28,141 nt of DNA from Acidobacteriota bacterium (GTDB taxonomy: Bacteria; Acidobacteriota; Terriglobia; Bryobacterales; Bryobacteraceae): the NCBI GenBank assembly GCA_023436715.1, contig JAEZIJ010000255.1:1-28141 (forward strand). The letters run 5' to 3'. The notes under the pieces are model-generated. The model made no database searches. It worked only from the letters and a program-made list of their open reading frames with translations, and was not told the DNA's origin. The first letter of the stretch is position 1; every line of letters starts with the position of its first letter. Positions 14,558 to 23,193 of the stretch are shown piece after piece. The position numbers were made by a program, and so were the translations under genes.

Positions 14558-14997
14558 TTACTCCTTCGCCGCGGCCTCCAGGGTGGCGATGTCGAACTTC
14601 ACCATCTGCATCATCGCGGCCATCGCTTTGGGATGCTTCAGGATCTCGCCAATCTTCTCCGGCACGATCTGCCAGCACAGGCCGAACTTGTCGGTCAGCC
14701 AGCCGCAGGCCATGGGCTTGCCACCCTCAAGCAGCTTGTCCCAGTAGCGGTCGATCTCGGCCTGGTCCTTGCATGCAACGGAGTACGAGAAGGCCGGCGT
14801 GAACGCCTGCGCGGGGCCTCCGTTGAGGAAGGTCATTTGCTGGCCCATAAGTTCGATGGCAATGGTCGCGATCTTTCCGGCGGGCCGTTCGAACGGAGCT
14901 CGCCCACCTTTTTGGCTTCGGGAAATACCGAGAGATAAGACTCCGCGGCGTCTTCGGCGTTGTCGTTGAACTACAGAAACGGTGTGAGTTTGTTCAT
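14558..14997 (-). pseudogene. VOC/PhnB-like protein gene, broken by a nonsense mutation and a frameshift
   Basis: The minus strand from the ATG at 14997 reads MNKLTPFL-stop-FNDNAEDAAESYLS, where relatives have Trp at codon 9; TGG has become TAG (14971-14973). The same frame continues as a good PhnB-like sequence to GELRSNG, then shifts frame near 14880-14886. The rest (GKIATIAIEL, then the open segment from MGQQMTFLNGG to the end at 14558) is intact in another frame. The C-terminal 96 residues alone are open but form only part of the glyoxalase/VOC fold (PhnB / 3-demethylubiquinone-methyltransferase-like). The start overlaps the treY stop (ATGA), so it was once coupled to treY. A sequencing error is the alternative, but two independent lesions make it less likely. 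Confidence 0.85.
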
Positions 14998-17801
14998 GCT
15001 CTGGCCTCTATTTCGATACTCGCCGCCACCATCAGCGCCGCCGGAAACGACGCGAACGCGTCGGCGAGCCGCACCTCGTCTCCGGTTAGCGTGATCTCCT
15101 CGCCCGTGAACACGTCTCGCCACTGCTTCGGCGCGCCTGCAGGGAGTCTCAGCGCGGCGTTGCCCCACAGGTTCGGGTGCAGCAACCGTTTCCGCGCGGG
15201 CGCGAGACATGCGATGAGCCGCGGCACGGCGACCAGCACCCACTCCTCATCGATCCGGCGCACGAAACCGCACGCGTGCTCGTCACCGCTCAGGCCGATG
15301 TACTCGCCGTGCTGGAACAGTTCCCTATGTGCCCGGCGGAAGTTGAGCGCCTTGTAAATCAGATACAGCTTGATCCGGCCGTCCTCCCAGTGTGCGCACA
15401 GGTCCCGAATGAGCGCAGCGAGGTCCTGCGCCTCGGCTCGCCTGATCTCATCGAGCAGCGCGCCTCTCCGCGTGAAATCGACCGGACGCCGGTTGTCCGG
15501 ATCGACGAGACTGAAGTCCCACAACTCGGTTCCCTGATAGAAATCCGGCACTCCGGGAGAGGCGATCTTCAGCAGCGTCTGCGCCATCGAGTTGACCGCG
15601 CCGGCCGGGGCAATCCGCTTGTGAAACGTGATGAAGTCTTTCAGAAAGACGTTGTCTTCCCCGGGCGAAAGAATGCAATCGATGAAGGACAGCAACGCGT
15701 TTTCATATGCCTGGTTCGGAGAGAGCCAGTTTGTGTGGTTCTTCGCTTCGCGGACGGCTTTCTGCGCGTAGTTCTTGAGGCGATCGGCAAAGCCGGGCGA
15801 CTCCTCCGCGGCGAGCGGCCACGCGCCGATCATATTCTGATAGACCATGTACTCGTCGTTGCGGTCCGGCGCCGGTTGACCTCCAACCAGCTGCTTGTGC
15901 ATGCCGTTCCACTCGCCCCACCGTGTCACGCGCCTGGCCCACAGCCGCGGAATCTCTGAAAGGACATTGATGCGGGCCCGAACGTCTTCGCTTCGCTTGG
16001 TGTCGTGGGTGGACGTCGCGTTCAGCGTGTGCGGCTGCCGTTCGACACGCGCCAGGTTCCGGCGGTGGAACTCTTCCTGGCCGGGCGGCAGGTCGGCTTG
16101 CACCGGGTCGCTGCCCACCTCGTTCTGCGAGACGAGGCGGTTGTATACGTAACACGCCGTATCTTCAAAACCCTTCGCCATCACAGGCCCGGTAAACTGC
16201 TGCCAGCTCATCACGAATTCCACCCATTCGCGCCGGTTCTCAATGTAATGAGGAATGTCGAGCAACAGCACGCGCCTGAGAAACGCGAACGCTTCCGCTC
16301 CGGACTCGCCCGAGGTGTGTTCGGCCGCATCCAGCGCTTGTTCGAGAAACCTCCTGTCGCGGGGGGAGACCCGGAAATCGTGCACGTAGGTGCGGTATAT
16401 GGGCAGGCACGCAACCACCTCCACCATGGCCTGAACAAGGGACTCCAGCAAAAGGTCGCGGGCGAACCGGTCCTTTGCCGCAAGCCGGCCGAGATGAAAC
16501 CCGAGCGCGCGCACCTCCCCCGGGAACGACTCGTTCATGATCTGCTTCTTGCGTGCGTACCGCACGCGGGCAAAATCTTCTTCGAAGCCGGTGAAGCGGC
16601 GGTAAATGTCGCCCAGCACCTTGATTCCGTCGGCGCTGACGAACAGTCCGTTCAGATAATTGAGGTATTCGTACCCGGTGGTGCCGAATACTTCCCAGTC
16701 CTGCGGCAACTCCTCTTCGGCGCCCAGAATCTTCTCAACAATCACGTAAAATCCGGAGTCCCCCGCGGCAGTCGTCCGCAATCGCCGGAGGTAGACGCCC
16801 GGATTCCGCAGGCCGTCAATGTGGTCCACCCGCAGACCGGTCACGCGGCCTGTTTTCACGAGTCCGTTGACCTCCATGTGCCGCGAGTCGAAGACGTCCG
16901 GTTCCTCGACGCGCACGCCGATCAGGTCGTTGATATCGAAAAAGCGGCGGTAGTTCAGTTCCTCGGAAGCCATCCGCCAGTAGGCCACGCGGTAGGACTG
17001 CCGGTCGAGAACGCGGTCCAGCAGGTCGATACTTCTGGGATTTCCGTCTGCCCCGGCGGCATCGATCAGGCAGTCGTCGAGCGATTTCTTGAATGCGGCG
17101 TTGTCGTTATAAAGCCGCCACAGGTCCCGCTTGATCTCCTGGATCGTGCGGTGCCGTTCCGCTGCTTTCGCCGGATCGCCAGCGGGCAACTCATCGAGAG
17201 TCTTCAGAAGTGTACTGACTTCCGGCCCCTCGATTCCGCATTGCTCGAGCACCATCGGGTAGCTCTTCGGATCGAGCGGCAGCCGGTGATCGAAATACGT
17301 GACGAAGAAGCCGTTCTCGTCGAGCTTGAGGCTGAATTGCCGCTTTTCGAGCACCGCGCCGTAGAGATCGCCCAGAATCGGAAGCACGATCTTCTCCGGC
17401 CCGCTCGATTTAAGACGCCCACGCCGCCAATCGATCGCGAAGTGGTGGGCGTAGAGAGAATCCTTGCCGTTTTCCAGCACGTCCATCCACCAGGGATTCT
17501 CCGGACTCGTCGCCATGTGGTTCGGCACGATATCGAGCACGAGCCCCATGCCGTAGTTCCGCAGCTTTCCGGCCAGTTCCTCGAATTCCTCCTCGGTGCC
17601 GAGTTCGGAGTTGATGCGCAGAGGATTGGCCACGTCGTACGCGTGGGGGCTTGCCCGGCGCGCCTTGAATCGCGGAGACGAGTACAGGTCCGTGATCCCG
17701 AGCGCGTTCAGGTACGGCACGAGATCGCGCCCATCCAGGTAGCGAAAGCCAAGGCTGAACTGAATCCGGTAGGTGGAAACGGGAATGCGAAGAGCGCCCA
17801 C
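14994..17801 (-). CDS. treY: Malto-oligosyltrehalose synthase (TreY)
   Basis: A 935-aa GH13 enzyme that isomerises the reducing-end alpha-1,4 bond of malto-oligosaccharides to the alpha,alpha-1,1 bond of trehalose. Visible regions are RIPVSTYRIQFS and YLNALGITDLYSSP at the start, DIVPNHMA, the catalytic Asp in LRVDHIDGLRNPG (about residue 325), and Glu in VIVEKILGAEEELP. NATSTHDTKRSEDVRARI is the conserved late Asp region, and PDFYQGTELWD is a TreY hallmark. The longest frame begins 22 codons earlier inside the GH57 gene. The GTG at 17801, 1 bp after the GH57 stop, starts right before the conserved segment and is the likely start. TreZ, the usual partner, is not in the window. Confidence 0.95.
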   Translation of the reverse strand: MGALRIPVSTYRIQFSLGFRYLDGRDLVPYLNALGITDLYSSPRFKARRASPHAYDVANPLRINSELGTEEEFEELAGKLRNYGMGLVLDIVPNHMATSPENPWWMDVLENGKDSLYAHHFAIDWRRGRLKSSGPEKIVLPILGDLYGAVLEKRQFSLKLDENGFFVTYFDHRLPLDPKSYPMVLEQCGIEGPEVSTLLKTLDELPAGDPAKAAERHRTIQEIKRDLWRLYNDNAAFKKSLDDCLIDAAGADGNPRSIDLLDRVLDRQSYRVAYWRMASEELNYRRFFDINDLIGVRVEEPDVFDSRHMEVNGLVKTGRVTGLRVDHIDGLRNPGVYLRRLRTTAAGDSGFYVIVEKILGAEEELPQDWEVFGTTGYEYLNYLNGLFVSADGIKVLGDIYRRFTGFEEDFARVRYARKKQIMNESFPGEVRALGFHLGRLAAKDRFARDLLLESLVQAMVEVVACLPIYRTYVHDFRVSPRDRRFLEQALDAAEHTSGESGAEAFAFLRRVLLLDIPHYIENRREWVEFVMSWQQFTGPVMAKGFEDTACYVYNRLVSQNEVGSDPVQADLPPGQEEFHRRNLARVERQPHTLNATSTHDTKRSEDVRARINVLSEIPRLWARRVTRWGEWNGMHKQLVGGQPAPDRNDEYMVYQNMIGAWPLAAEESPGFADRLKNYAQKAVREAKNHTNWLSPNQAYENALLSFIDCILSPGEDNVFLKDFITFHKRIAPAGAVNSMAQTLLKIASPGVPDFYQGTELWDFSLVDPDNRRPVDFTRRGALLDEIRRAEAQDLAALIRDLCAHWEDGRIKLYLIYKALNFRRAHRELFQHGEYIGLSGDEHACGFVRRIDEEWVLVAVPRLIACLAPARKRLLHPNLWGNAALRLPAGAPKQWRDVFTGEEITLTGDEVRLADAFASFPAALMVAASIEIEARA

Positions 17802-17802
17802 G

Positions 17803-20223
17803 TCAGTCAACCCGGACTCCCAGTCTCTCGCCGAGACTGCGGAACTGCCGTACCCAATTCTTGGCATGGCCGTCGTTCGCCGCTCTGCTCAAAAAACCGG
17901 GAAACACCGTGAGCATCAGTTGGTAGTAGATGTTTTGAACCCTCCAAAGCACCACCTCGAAGGGCAGAGAGCGCGTCATCCGTGCGGCCCCTTCGAGCGC
18001 CTCCAGCAGACCGGCATCTTCGGGATTCACTGCCAACCGCCCGGCCATTCGCTCCAGCGTATGGCGCAGCGCGAAGTCGAGCGTTGCGGAGTCGAACGGA
18101 ACCTTCGCGATCTGCGCTTCCTCGACCAGCGCTGCTATGCGGCCCAGGTCCAGTTGCTCCTGCTCGAACTCACGGCGCAAATCGTTGTTCAGAGTCACCT
18201 CGGCGGCGATCTCCAGACTCTTGGGCTGCGGCATCCCTATGCTTGCGAGCAGACGCGCCAGCCCGACATTGCTTTCGTAGATGTGACGGTAAGCAGTTTC
18301 CGCCTCCGACATGCTCGCAGCCAGGATCTGCCGCAAAATCTTGCGCTGCTCGTCCCGGAACAGGAGCTTCAGCGAGTAGGCCCCCGGACCGAATTCGCGG
18401 TCCACCGCCCGGATCAGTTCCGGAAAATCGCCCTGTCGGAAGACCTTCGTCATGCGCTCGAGGGTCTCGATATATGCGGCCTCTCCGACATACGACCGCA
18501 CGCCGCCCGCGACCGTGTGGTCGCCCAAATGCGCGACTCCGAACGTCACGACGGCCGATTCCTGCGTGACCTCGGAGGTGACCTTCAGCTTCCCGAGCGA
18601 GAACTGCCTCTTGCCGGCCGTGAGCAGGCGGGAGTCGGGACAAGTTACGGAGTAGGAGTAAATACGCCCTTGTTGCTGCCCGTCCTGGAAAATGGAGCTC
18701 ACGGCATAGTGCGCGCCCACTTTCTCCAGGTCCACCATCGCCGGCCGCACGAACTTCTCGAAAATGACGCGTCCGTTCTGATGCTCCGGGATGTTGCTCG
18801 CGGCGCATTCGAGCCGCTCCAGGAACGGAGCTTCCAGATCGGGGCCGCCGAGTTCCCTGGCAAGCTGCAGCACGCGGCCGGCATACTGGATCACCTGCAC
18901 GGTCTCGATGCCGGACAGTTCATCGAAGAACCATCCGCAACTCGTGTACATCAACATCGCGTGCCGCTGGAGCTCGAGCAGTTTGAGAGCGGCGATCTCC
19001 TCGGCGCCCGTGAGCGGGCGGCCGGCGTGCCGGGTGAAGAACCGGGCGCGACTCTCGGGCGTGCGATCAAGAATGACGTCGATGTATTCGTCCCGCGCGG
19101 CCCAGGGATCCTTCAGGAATTCGCGCCCCTTCGCTTCGTAGTAGGGGGCGACGCTGTCTCGCAGCCAGTCGAGCGCTTCGCGGAGCGGCAGCCGCCAGTC
19201 CTGGTTCCATCCCGCATTGCCTCCGCTGTTGCACCCGCAACTGCTGCGCCAGCGCTCGATGCCGTGTGCGCAGCTCCATGCGGTGTTTTCGTAGATCTGA
19301 ACCTCGTGCGTCGGCGGGTGCTTTTCCAGAAACTCGCCGTAGTTGGTAAGGTTGGCGAGCCCGTTCTCCTCGATGTACTTCACCGCATAGGCGAGCGCCA
19401 TGTCTCCGAGCGGGTGATGGTGGCCGTACGTCTCTCCGTCCGTCGCGATGTGAACCAACTGCGCCCATGGACGCGCGTCGGAGAACGCGCCCATCAGCCT
19501 GCCTGCCAGGTATTCGCCCCTGTCGAGCAGCCGCTCAAACGCAACGGCGCGCGAGATCGGCCCGTCGTAGAAGAACAATGCGATTTTGCGCCTCGAGGGC
19601 AGGCGCAGCCGATACGCCATCGTCGGGTCGATCTGGCCGCCGGTGACGTCGCGCCAGGGACGCCGCTTCTGCCGCACGCGCTTTGCCTGGTAAGGCGAGA
19701 GCACGGTGAACTGGATTCCGTGCTCAGCCAGAATTTCCAGAGTCTCAAGATCGACGGCCGTCTCCGGAAGCCACATCCCCTCCGGCCGCCGGCCAAACCG
19801 GTGCTCGAAGTCGCGAATGCCCCAGCGAACCTGCGTGTACTTGTCCCGCAGGTTCGCCAGCGGCATGATCATGTGGTTGTACGTTTGGGACAGCGCCGAT
19901 CCGTGCCCCGAAAACCGAGCCGCACTCAGCCGGTCGGCATCGATCGCCAACTTGTATGTCTCGGGCGACTGGTCCTGCATCCACGCCATCAGCGTCGGGC
20001 CGAAGTTGTAGCTGATGTGCGCGTAGTTATTGAGAATGCTTTCGATGCGGCCCTGCCCATCCAGAATTCGCGAGGCGGAGTTCGGCGCATAGCATTCGGC
20101 ATTGATCCGCTCGTTCCAGTCGTGATACGGATACGCCGAGTCCTGCAGCTCGATTGCCTCAAGCCATGGATTCTCACGCGGCGGCTGGTAAAAGTGCCCA
20201 TGGATACAGATGTGTCGCTCCAC
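17803..20223 (-). CDS. GH57-family glycoside hydrolase with DUF3536-type C-terminal region
   Basis: An 806-aa cytoplasmic protein without signal peptide. The GH57 N-terminal barrel shows motif 1 (CIHGHFYQPPRENPW), the nucleophile Glu in GMWLPETAVD (about residue 154) and the acid/base Asp in HIATDGETYGHHH (about residue 262). The long C-terminal part matches the DUF3536-type region of bacterial GH57 proteins. GH57 members are alpha-amylases, glucanotransferases or branching enzymes acting on alpha-glucans. Its start is a GTG at 20223 preceded by GGAAGGGG. It is followed with 1 bp spacing by treY, so it probably prepares or trims glucan chains for TreY, standing where a debranching enzyme or TreZ is often found. 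Exact activity is inferred from context. Confidence 0.9.
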   Translation of the reverse strand: MERHICIHGHFYQPPRENPWLEAIELQDSAYPYHDWNERINAECYAPNSASRILDGQGRIESILNNYAHISYNFGPTLMAWMQDQSPETYKLAIDADRLSAARFSGHGSALSQTYNHMIMPLANLRDKYTQVRWGIRDFEHRFGRRPEGMWLPETAVDLETLEILAEHGIQFTVLSPYQAKRVRQKRRPWRDVTGGQIDPTMAYRLRLPSRRKIALFFYDGPISRAVAFERLLDRGEYLAGRLMGAFSDARPWAQLVHIATDGETYGHHHPLGDMALAYAVKYIEENGLANLTNYGEFLEKHPPTHEVQIYENTAWSCAHGIERWRSSCGCNSGGNAGWNQDWRLPLREALDWLRDSVAPYYEAKGREFLKDPWAARDEYIDVILDRTPESRARFFTRHAGRPLTGAEEIAALKLLELQRHAMLMYTSCGWFFDELSGIETVQVIQYAGRVLQLARELGGPDLEAPFLERLECAASNIPEHQNGRVIFEKFVRPAMVDLEKVGAHYAVSSIFQDGQQQGRIYSYSVTCPDSRLLTAGKRQFSLGKLKVTSEVTQESAVVTFGVAHLGDHTVAGGVRSYVGEAAYIETLERMTKVFRQGDFPELIRAVDREFGPGAYSLKLLFRDEQRKILRQILAASMSEAETAYRHIYESNVGLARLLASIGMPQPKSLEIAAEVTLNNDLRREFEQEQLDLGRIAALVEEAQIAKVPFDSATLDFALRHTLERMAGRLAVNPEDAGLLEALEGAARMTRSLPFEVVLWRVQNIYYQLMLTVFPGFLSRAANDGHAKNWVRQFRSLGERLGVRVD

Positions 20224-20346
20224 CGGATCCCCTTCCTCTTATTATCAAACGATTCAGAATTCCCTCGCTCGCCAAGGTTCACTGCCCGCCCGCTATGATT
20301 GAAGTGCTTGCGCCGCACGGACCGCACGCTACCAGGGAAAGAAGCG

Positions 20347-21207
20347 ATGCAAGTTCCGGATCAGCATCAGCCGGAAGATCAAATACGGTCCAAGGCCGAA
20401 CTGAGCGCCAAGGAAGAACAGGACGTCTCGCGCCGCCAGGCCGTCCGCCCGCACGAGGTGCACGAAGCGATCCGTCGCGAGGGCGACGAGGAGTTGCGCA
20501 GGCCGTCCGAGGCGCTCTGGTGGTCCGGACTGGCTGCCGGCCTTTCGATGGGCTTTTCTCTGATTGGCGAAGGATTGCTGCGGGCGCATTTGCCCGACCA
20601 GTCATGGCGTCCCCTCATCGCGAAGCTCGGCTATTCTCTCGGCTTCCTTGTAGTGATCCTTGCCCGGCAGCAACTCTTCACGGAGAACACGCTGACCGGC
20701 ATCATTCCTCTGCTCGCGCGCCGCAACCGCTCAACCCTGCTGAACGTGGCCCGGCTCTGGGTGGTCGTGCTCGCAGCCAACTTGGTAGGCGCCTTTATGC
20801 TCGCCCTCGTATTGGGGAAGACCGATGCCTTTGATCCCGAAATCCGCCTGGCGTTCCACCACATCGGCCAGGAAGCGATCCGGCACTCTTTCGGCGTCAC
20901 CTTGCTCCGCGGGATTTTTGCCGGATGGCTCATCGCACTGATGGTCTGGATGCTGCCGGTCGCTCATCACAGCCGTGTGGCGGTCGTGATCATCTGCACT
21001 TACTTCGTCGCGGTCGGACGCTTTCCGCACATCATTGCCGGATCGGTTGAGGTGATGTACCTGGTTGCCGAGGGCGGACTCGCATGGACCCGCTATGCGT
21101 TCGGGTATGCACTCCCAACTTTGATCGGCAACATTGTCGGGGGCGTAGCGCTGGTCTCAGCCCTCAACCATGCCCAGGTTATGGCGGGGCGCTCGCGGAC
21201 CGGCTGA
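20347..21207 (+). CDS. Formate/nitrite-transporter (FNT) family membrane protein, YfdC-like
   Basis: A 286-aa protein. The first about 55 residues are charged and cytoplasmic (Glu/Arg-rich), followed by six predicted membrane helices. FNT features are WWSGLAAGLSMGFS in helix 1, ARQQLFTENTLTGIIPLL after helix 2, and symmetric segments such as GVTLLRGIFAGWLIALMVW and HIIAGSVEVMYL. The extended charged N-terminus and ENTLT sequence are closer to the YfdC branch than to FocA/NirC, so the transported anion is uncertain. The ATG at 20347 is preceded by AAAGAAG; a TTG 16 codons upstream is less likely. It is divergent from GH57 and transcribed alone. Confidence 0.88.
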   Translation: MQVPDQHQPEDQIRSKAELSAKEEQDVSRRQAVRPHEVHEAIRREGDEELRRPSEALWWSGLAAGLSMGFSLIGEGLLRAHLPDQSWRPLIAKLGYSLGFLVVILARQQLFTENTLTGIIPLLARRNRSTLLNVARLWVVVLAANLVGAFMLALVLGKTDAFDPEIRLAFHHIGQEAIRHSFGVTLLRGIFAGWLIALMVWMLPVAHHSRVAVVIICTYFVAVGRFPHIIAGSVEVMYLVAEGGLAWTRYAFGYALPTLIGNIVGGVALVSALNHAQVMAGRSRTG

Positions 21208-21236
21208 ACCTTTCAAAGCCTGCGAGTGCAGCAAAC

Positions 21237-21602
21237 TCACGCGACGGCAGCGCGCTTACGAAGCTGGGCACTGTGAGCTTCGAGATCGTCTGCGCGAACA
21301 TTGATGAGGGCCTTCTCCATGTCCTCGCCCGTCTCGATGACGCGGGCCAGGTGAAGCGCGGCAAGCCGGGAGCACCAGGGGTCCGTGATCGGCCGCCCCG
21401 CTGCCCGGCTGATCGCGAGCAGATCCGGGTTGGAAAGCGCGATCACCTTCTCCACCCGCTCGGCGCCGCTCGTGAGTGCGAACTTCACATCCACCGAATC
21501 GCTGTGCCGGATGGAAATGGCTGTTTGCAGCCAAAGAAACTCCACGCCCCACACCTGGCCGAAGGAATCTCGTACTTCAAAGTGGCGGAAGTTCTCGATC
21601 AT
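21237..21602 (-). CDS. Conserved-looking protein of unknown function in the pterin operon
   Basis: A 121-aa soluble protein without signal peptide, Cys clusters or membrane segments. The N-terminal half looks beta-rich (VRDSFGQVWGVEFLWLQTAISIRHSDSVDVKF), the C-terminal half helical, ending in Arg/Lys/Ala. I do not recognise the family. It starts 32 bp downstream of folE on the same strand, so it probably shares the pterin transcript. It is convergent with the FNT gene, only 29 bp away. Codon use and GC resemble the neighbours. Confidence 0.65.
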   Translation of the reverse strand: MIENFRHFEVRDSFGQVWGVEFLWLQTAISIRHSDSVDVKFALTSGAERVEKVIALSNPDLLAISRAAGRPITDPWCSRLAALHLARVIETGEDMEKALINVRADDLEAHSAQLRKRAAVA

Positions 21603-21634
21603 TTAAGCAAATGCTACCATGCGGGCCGCTCGCT

Positions 21635-22243
21635 TCAGATGGCGCTCGAACCCGGCCGCACGAGGGACAGGAACTCGTCTCGCGTCTTCTTGCGCGTACG
21701 GAACGCCCCGAGCATTGCGCTCGTCACGGCACCCGAATGCTGCTTCTCAACGCCGCGCATCATCATGCAGAAGTGCCGCGCTTCACATACGACGCCGACG
21801 CCCAGCGGCTCGAGCACGTCCTCCAGCGATTGCGCGATCTCCTGCGTGAGCCGCTCCTGAAGCTGCAGCCGGCGCGCAAACATATCGACAATCCGCGGAA
21901 TTTTACTCAGCCCCACAACCTTGTCTTTGGGCAGGTAAGCGACGTGGATCTTCCCGAAGAACGGCAGCAGGTGATGCTCGCAGAGACTGAAAAACTCGAT
22001 GTCCTTGACGATCACCATCTCGTCGTACTTCACGGTGAACATGGCGCCGTTGATGATCTGCCGCAGATCCTTGTTGTACCCGCTGGTCAGGTATCGCAAC
22101 GCCTTCTCGACACGGTCGGGCGTCCTCAGCAGGCCTTCGCGCTCCGGGTTCTCCCCGAGCTCGTGCAGAACCGTTCGCATCAACGTCGCGATCGAGCCTT
22201 CCTCCTTGGGCGTAATCACCTTCACAATCGTTTCGGTCTTCAT
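21635..22243 (-). CDS. folE: GTP cyclohydrolase I
   Basis: A 202-aa enzyme converting GTP to 7,8-dihydroneopterin triphosphate, the first step to folate and other pterins. Zinc ligands are visible as Cys and His in SLCEHHLLPFFG and Cys in ARHFCMMMRG. YLPKDKVVGLSKIPRIVDMF and QERLTQEIA are family signatures. The ATG at 22243 shares one base with the stop of the upstream PTPS paralogue (TGATG); the frame is open 22 codons further but that lies inside the neighbour. It is the third gene of the operon PTPS-A, PTPS-B, folE, unknown. Confidence 0.96.
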   Translation of the reverse strand: MKTETIVKVITPKEEGSIATLMRTVLHELGENPEREGLLRTPDRVEKALRYLTSGYNKDLRQIINGAMFTVKYDEMVIVKDIEFFSLCEHHLLPFFGKIHVAYLPKDKVVGLSKIPRIVDMFARRLQLQERLTQEIAQSLEDVLEPLGVGVVCEARHFCMMMRGVEKQHSGAVTSAMLGAFRTRKKTRDEFLSLVRPGSSAI

Positions 22244-22665
22244 CAAAGCCTCGCTTCGAACCCGTTCCGCCTCGTCTCCTCGATCCGGATTCTGTCCAGC
22301 CGCGGCCACTCGCCGGGAAACGCCTCGCGCCAGTTGCGGCGAAGCCTCCGCTCCACAGCGGCCACCAGATTCTCCGTGGTCGGGACGACACCGGCGAATT
22401 CCGGCGCCTCTCGGTTCAGATTCCTGTGGTCGAACGCCGCCACCACCTCGCGGCGGACGAGAGCGTCGAGAGCCCCCAGATCCACCGCCCGTCCCGTGCG
22501 TTCCTCTACCGGGCCTCGCACGCTCACCTCAAGCATGTAATCGTGCCCATGCCCGTGGGAATTGTTACATTTTCCGTACAGCGCGCGGTTTTCCGTCTCC
22601 GAAAGCTGCTCGGAATGCAGGCGGTGCGACGCCGAAAAGCGATACCGCCTCGCGAGTCGAATCAC
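22243..22665 (-). CDS. 6-pyruvoyl-tetrahydropterin synthase/QueD-family protein, paralogue B (Cys present)
   Basis: A 140-aa T-fold enzyme acting on dihydroneopterin triphosphate, the FolE product. Zinc ligands are His14 (SASH) and the two outer His of HGHGH (39, 41). Cys33 in GKCNNSHGHGH occupies the catalytic position with the Cys-x5-HGH spacing of animal PTPS rather than the Cys-x3 of E. coli QueD. The Asp-His pair is in FDHRNLN and a substrate Glu in RIEETR. It starts with a GTG at 22665 overlapping the stop of paralogue A (GTGA), and its stop overlaps folE. Product could be 6-pyruvoyl-tetrahydropterin or carboxy-tetrahydropterin; queC and queE are not in the window. Confidence 0.9.
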   Translation of the reverse strand: MIRLARRYRFSASHRLHSEQLSETENRALYGKCNNSHGHGHDYMLEVSVRGPVEERTGRAVDLGALDALVRREVVAAFDHRNLNREAPEFAGVVPTTENLVAAVERRLRRNWREAFPGEWPRLDRIRIEETRRNGFEARL

Positions 22666-23078
22666 TCCGATCCCCCCAGAAACTCGGCATACAGATCCTC
22701 GGATTCCCACACCCGCACCGCATGCAGCCGCGCGCCGGCCGCCCCCAAGGGACGCTCTACGCGGCGCCAGATCTCCCTCGCCAGGTTTTCGGTCGTCGGC
22801 ACCACACGCTCGAACGGGGGCACCTCGTAGTTCAGAAAACGGTGGTCCATCGGCTCCACGACTTCCCGGTTCAACACGTCCTTAAGTTGCTTGAGGTCGA
22901 AAATCATCCCGGTCACAGCATCGGGCGTACCTTCCAAAGTAACTTCGACGATGTAGTTGTGGCCATGGCCGTGGGGGTTCGCAGCTTCCCCGTACAGCGC
23001 GCGGTTCTCTTCTTCGGACAACTCCGGAATACGGCAGACGTGCGATGCCGAAAACTCCACCCGTTTCGTTATCAACAT
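22662..23078 (-). CDS. 6-pyruvoyl-tetrahydropterin synthase-family protein, paralogue A (catalytic Cys absent)
   Basis: A 138-aa T-fold protein, first gene of the pterin operon. Zinc ligands are kept (His13 in SASH, His38 and His40 in HGHGH), as are DHRFLN and the substrate Glu in RVWESED. The catalytic Cys position is Ala32, directly after Glu31 (GEAANPHGHGH against GKCNNSHGHGH in paralogue B). Both share NRALYG and VVPTTENL, so they arose by tandem duplication. Known PTPS-III proteins replace this Cys with Glu and cleave the side chain to give 6-hydroxymethyl-dihydropterin, bypassing FolB. Whether Glu31 can do this here is open. The start is the ATG at 23078; the frame is open far upstream but without family similarity. 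Confidence 0.88.
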   Translation of the reverse strand: MLITKRVEFSASHVCRIPELSEEENRALYGEAANPHGHGHNYIVEVTLEGTPDAVTGMIFDLKQLKDVLNREVVEPMDHRFLNYEVPPFERVVPTTENLAREIWRRVERPLGAAGARLHAVRVWESEDLYAEFLGGSE

Positions 23079-23193
23079 CTTCAGTTCCGCCGTCCACGAG
23101 GCGGCCCAAGCAATAAGATGATCTCCAGATCCGAATGGGTTCACAAATCGGCTGGGAGGGAAAAAGGCTACACTAAAATGATAGGATTTCCCG

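Noticed and set aside
16005..17912. 635-aa plus-strand ORF opposite treY, and the 841-aa plus-strand ORF opposite GH57 (17773-20298)
   Set aside because: Long open frames caused by high-GC codon bias opposite real genes; the minus strand carries clear TreY and GH57 motifs, the plus strand none.
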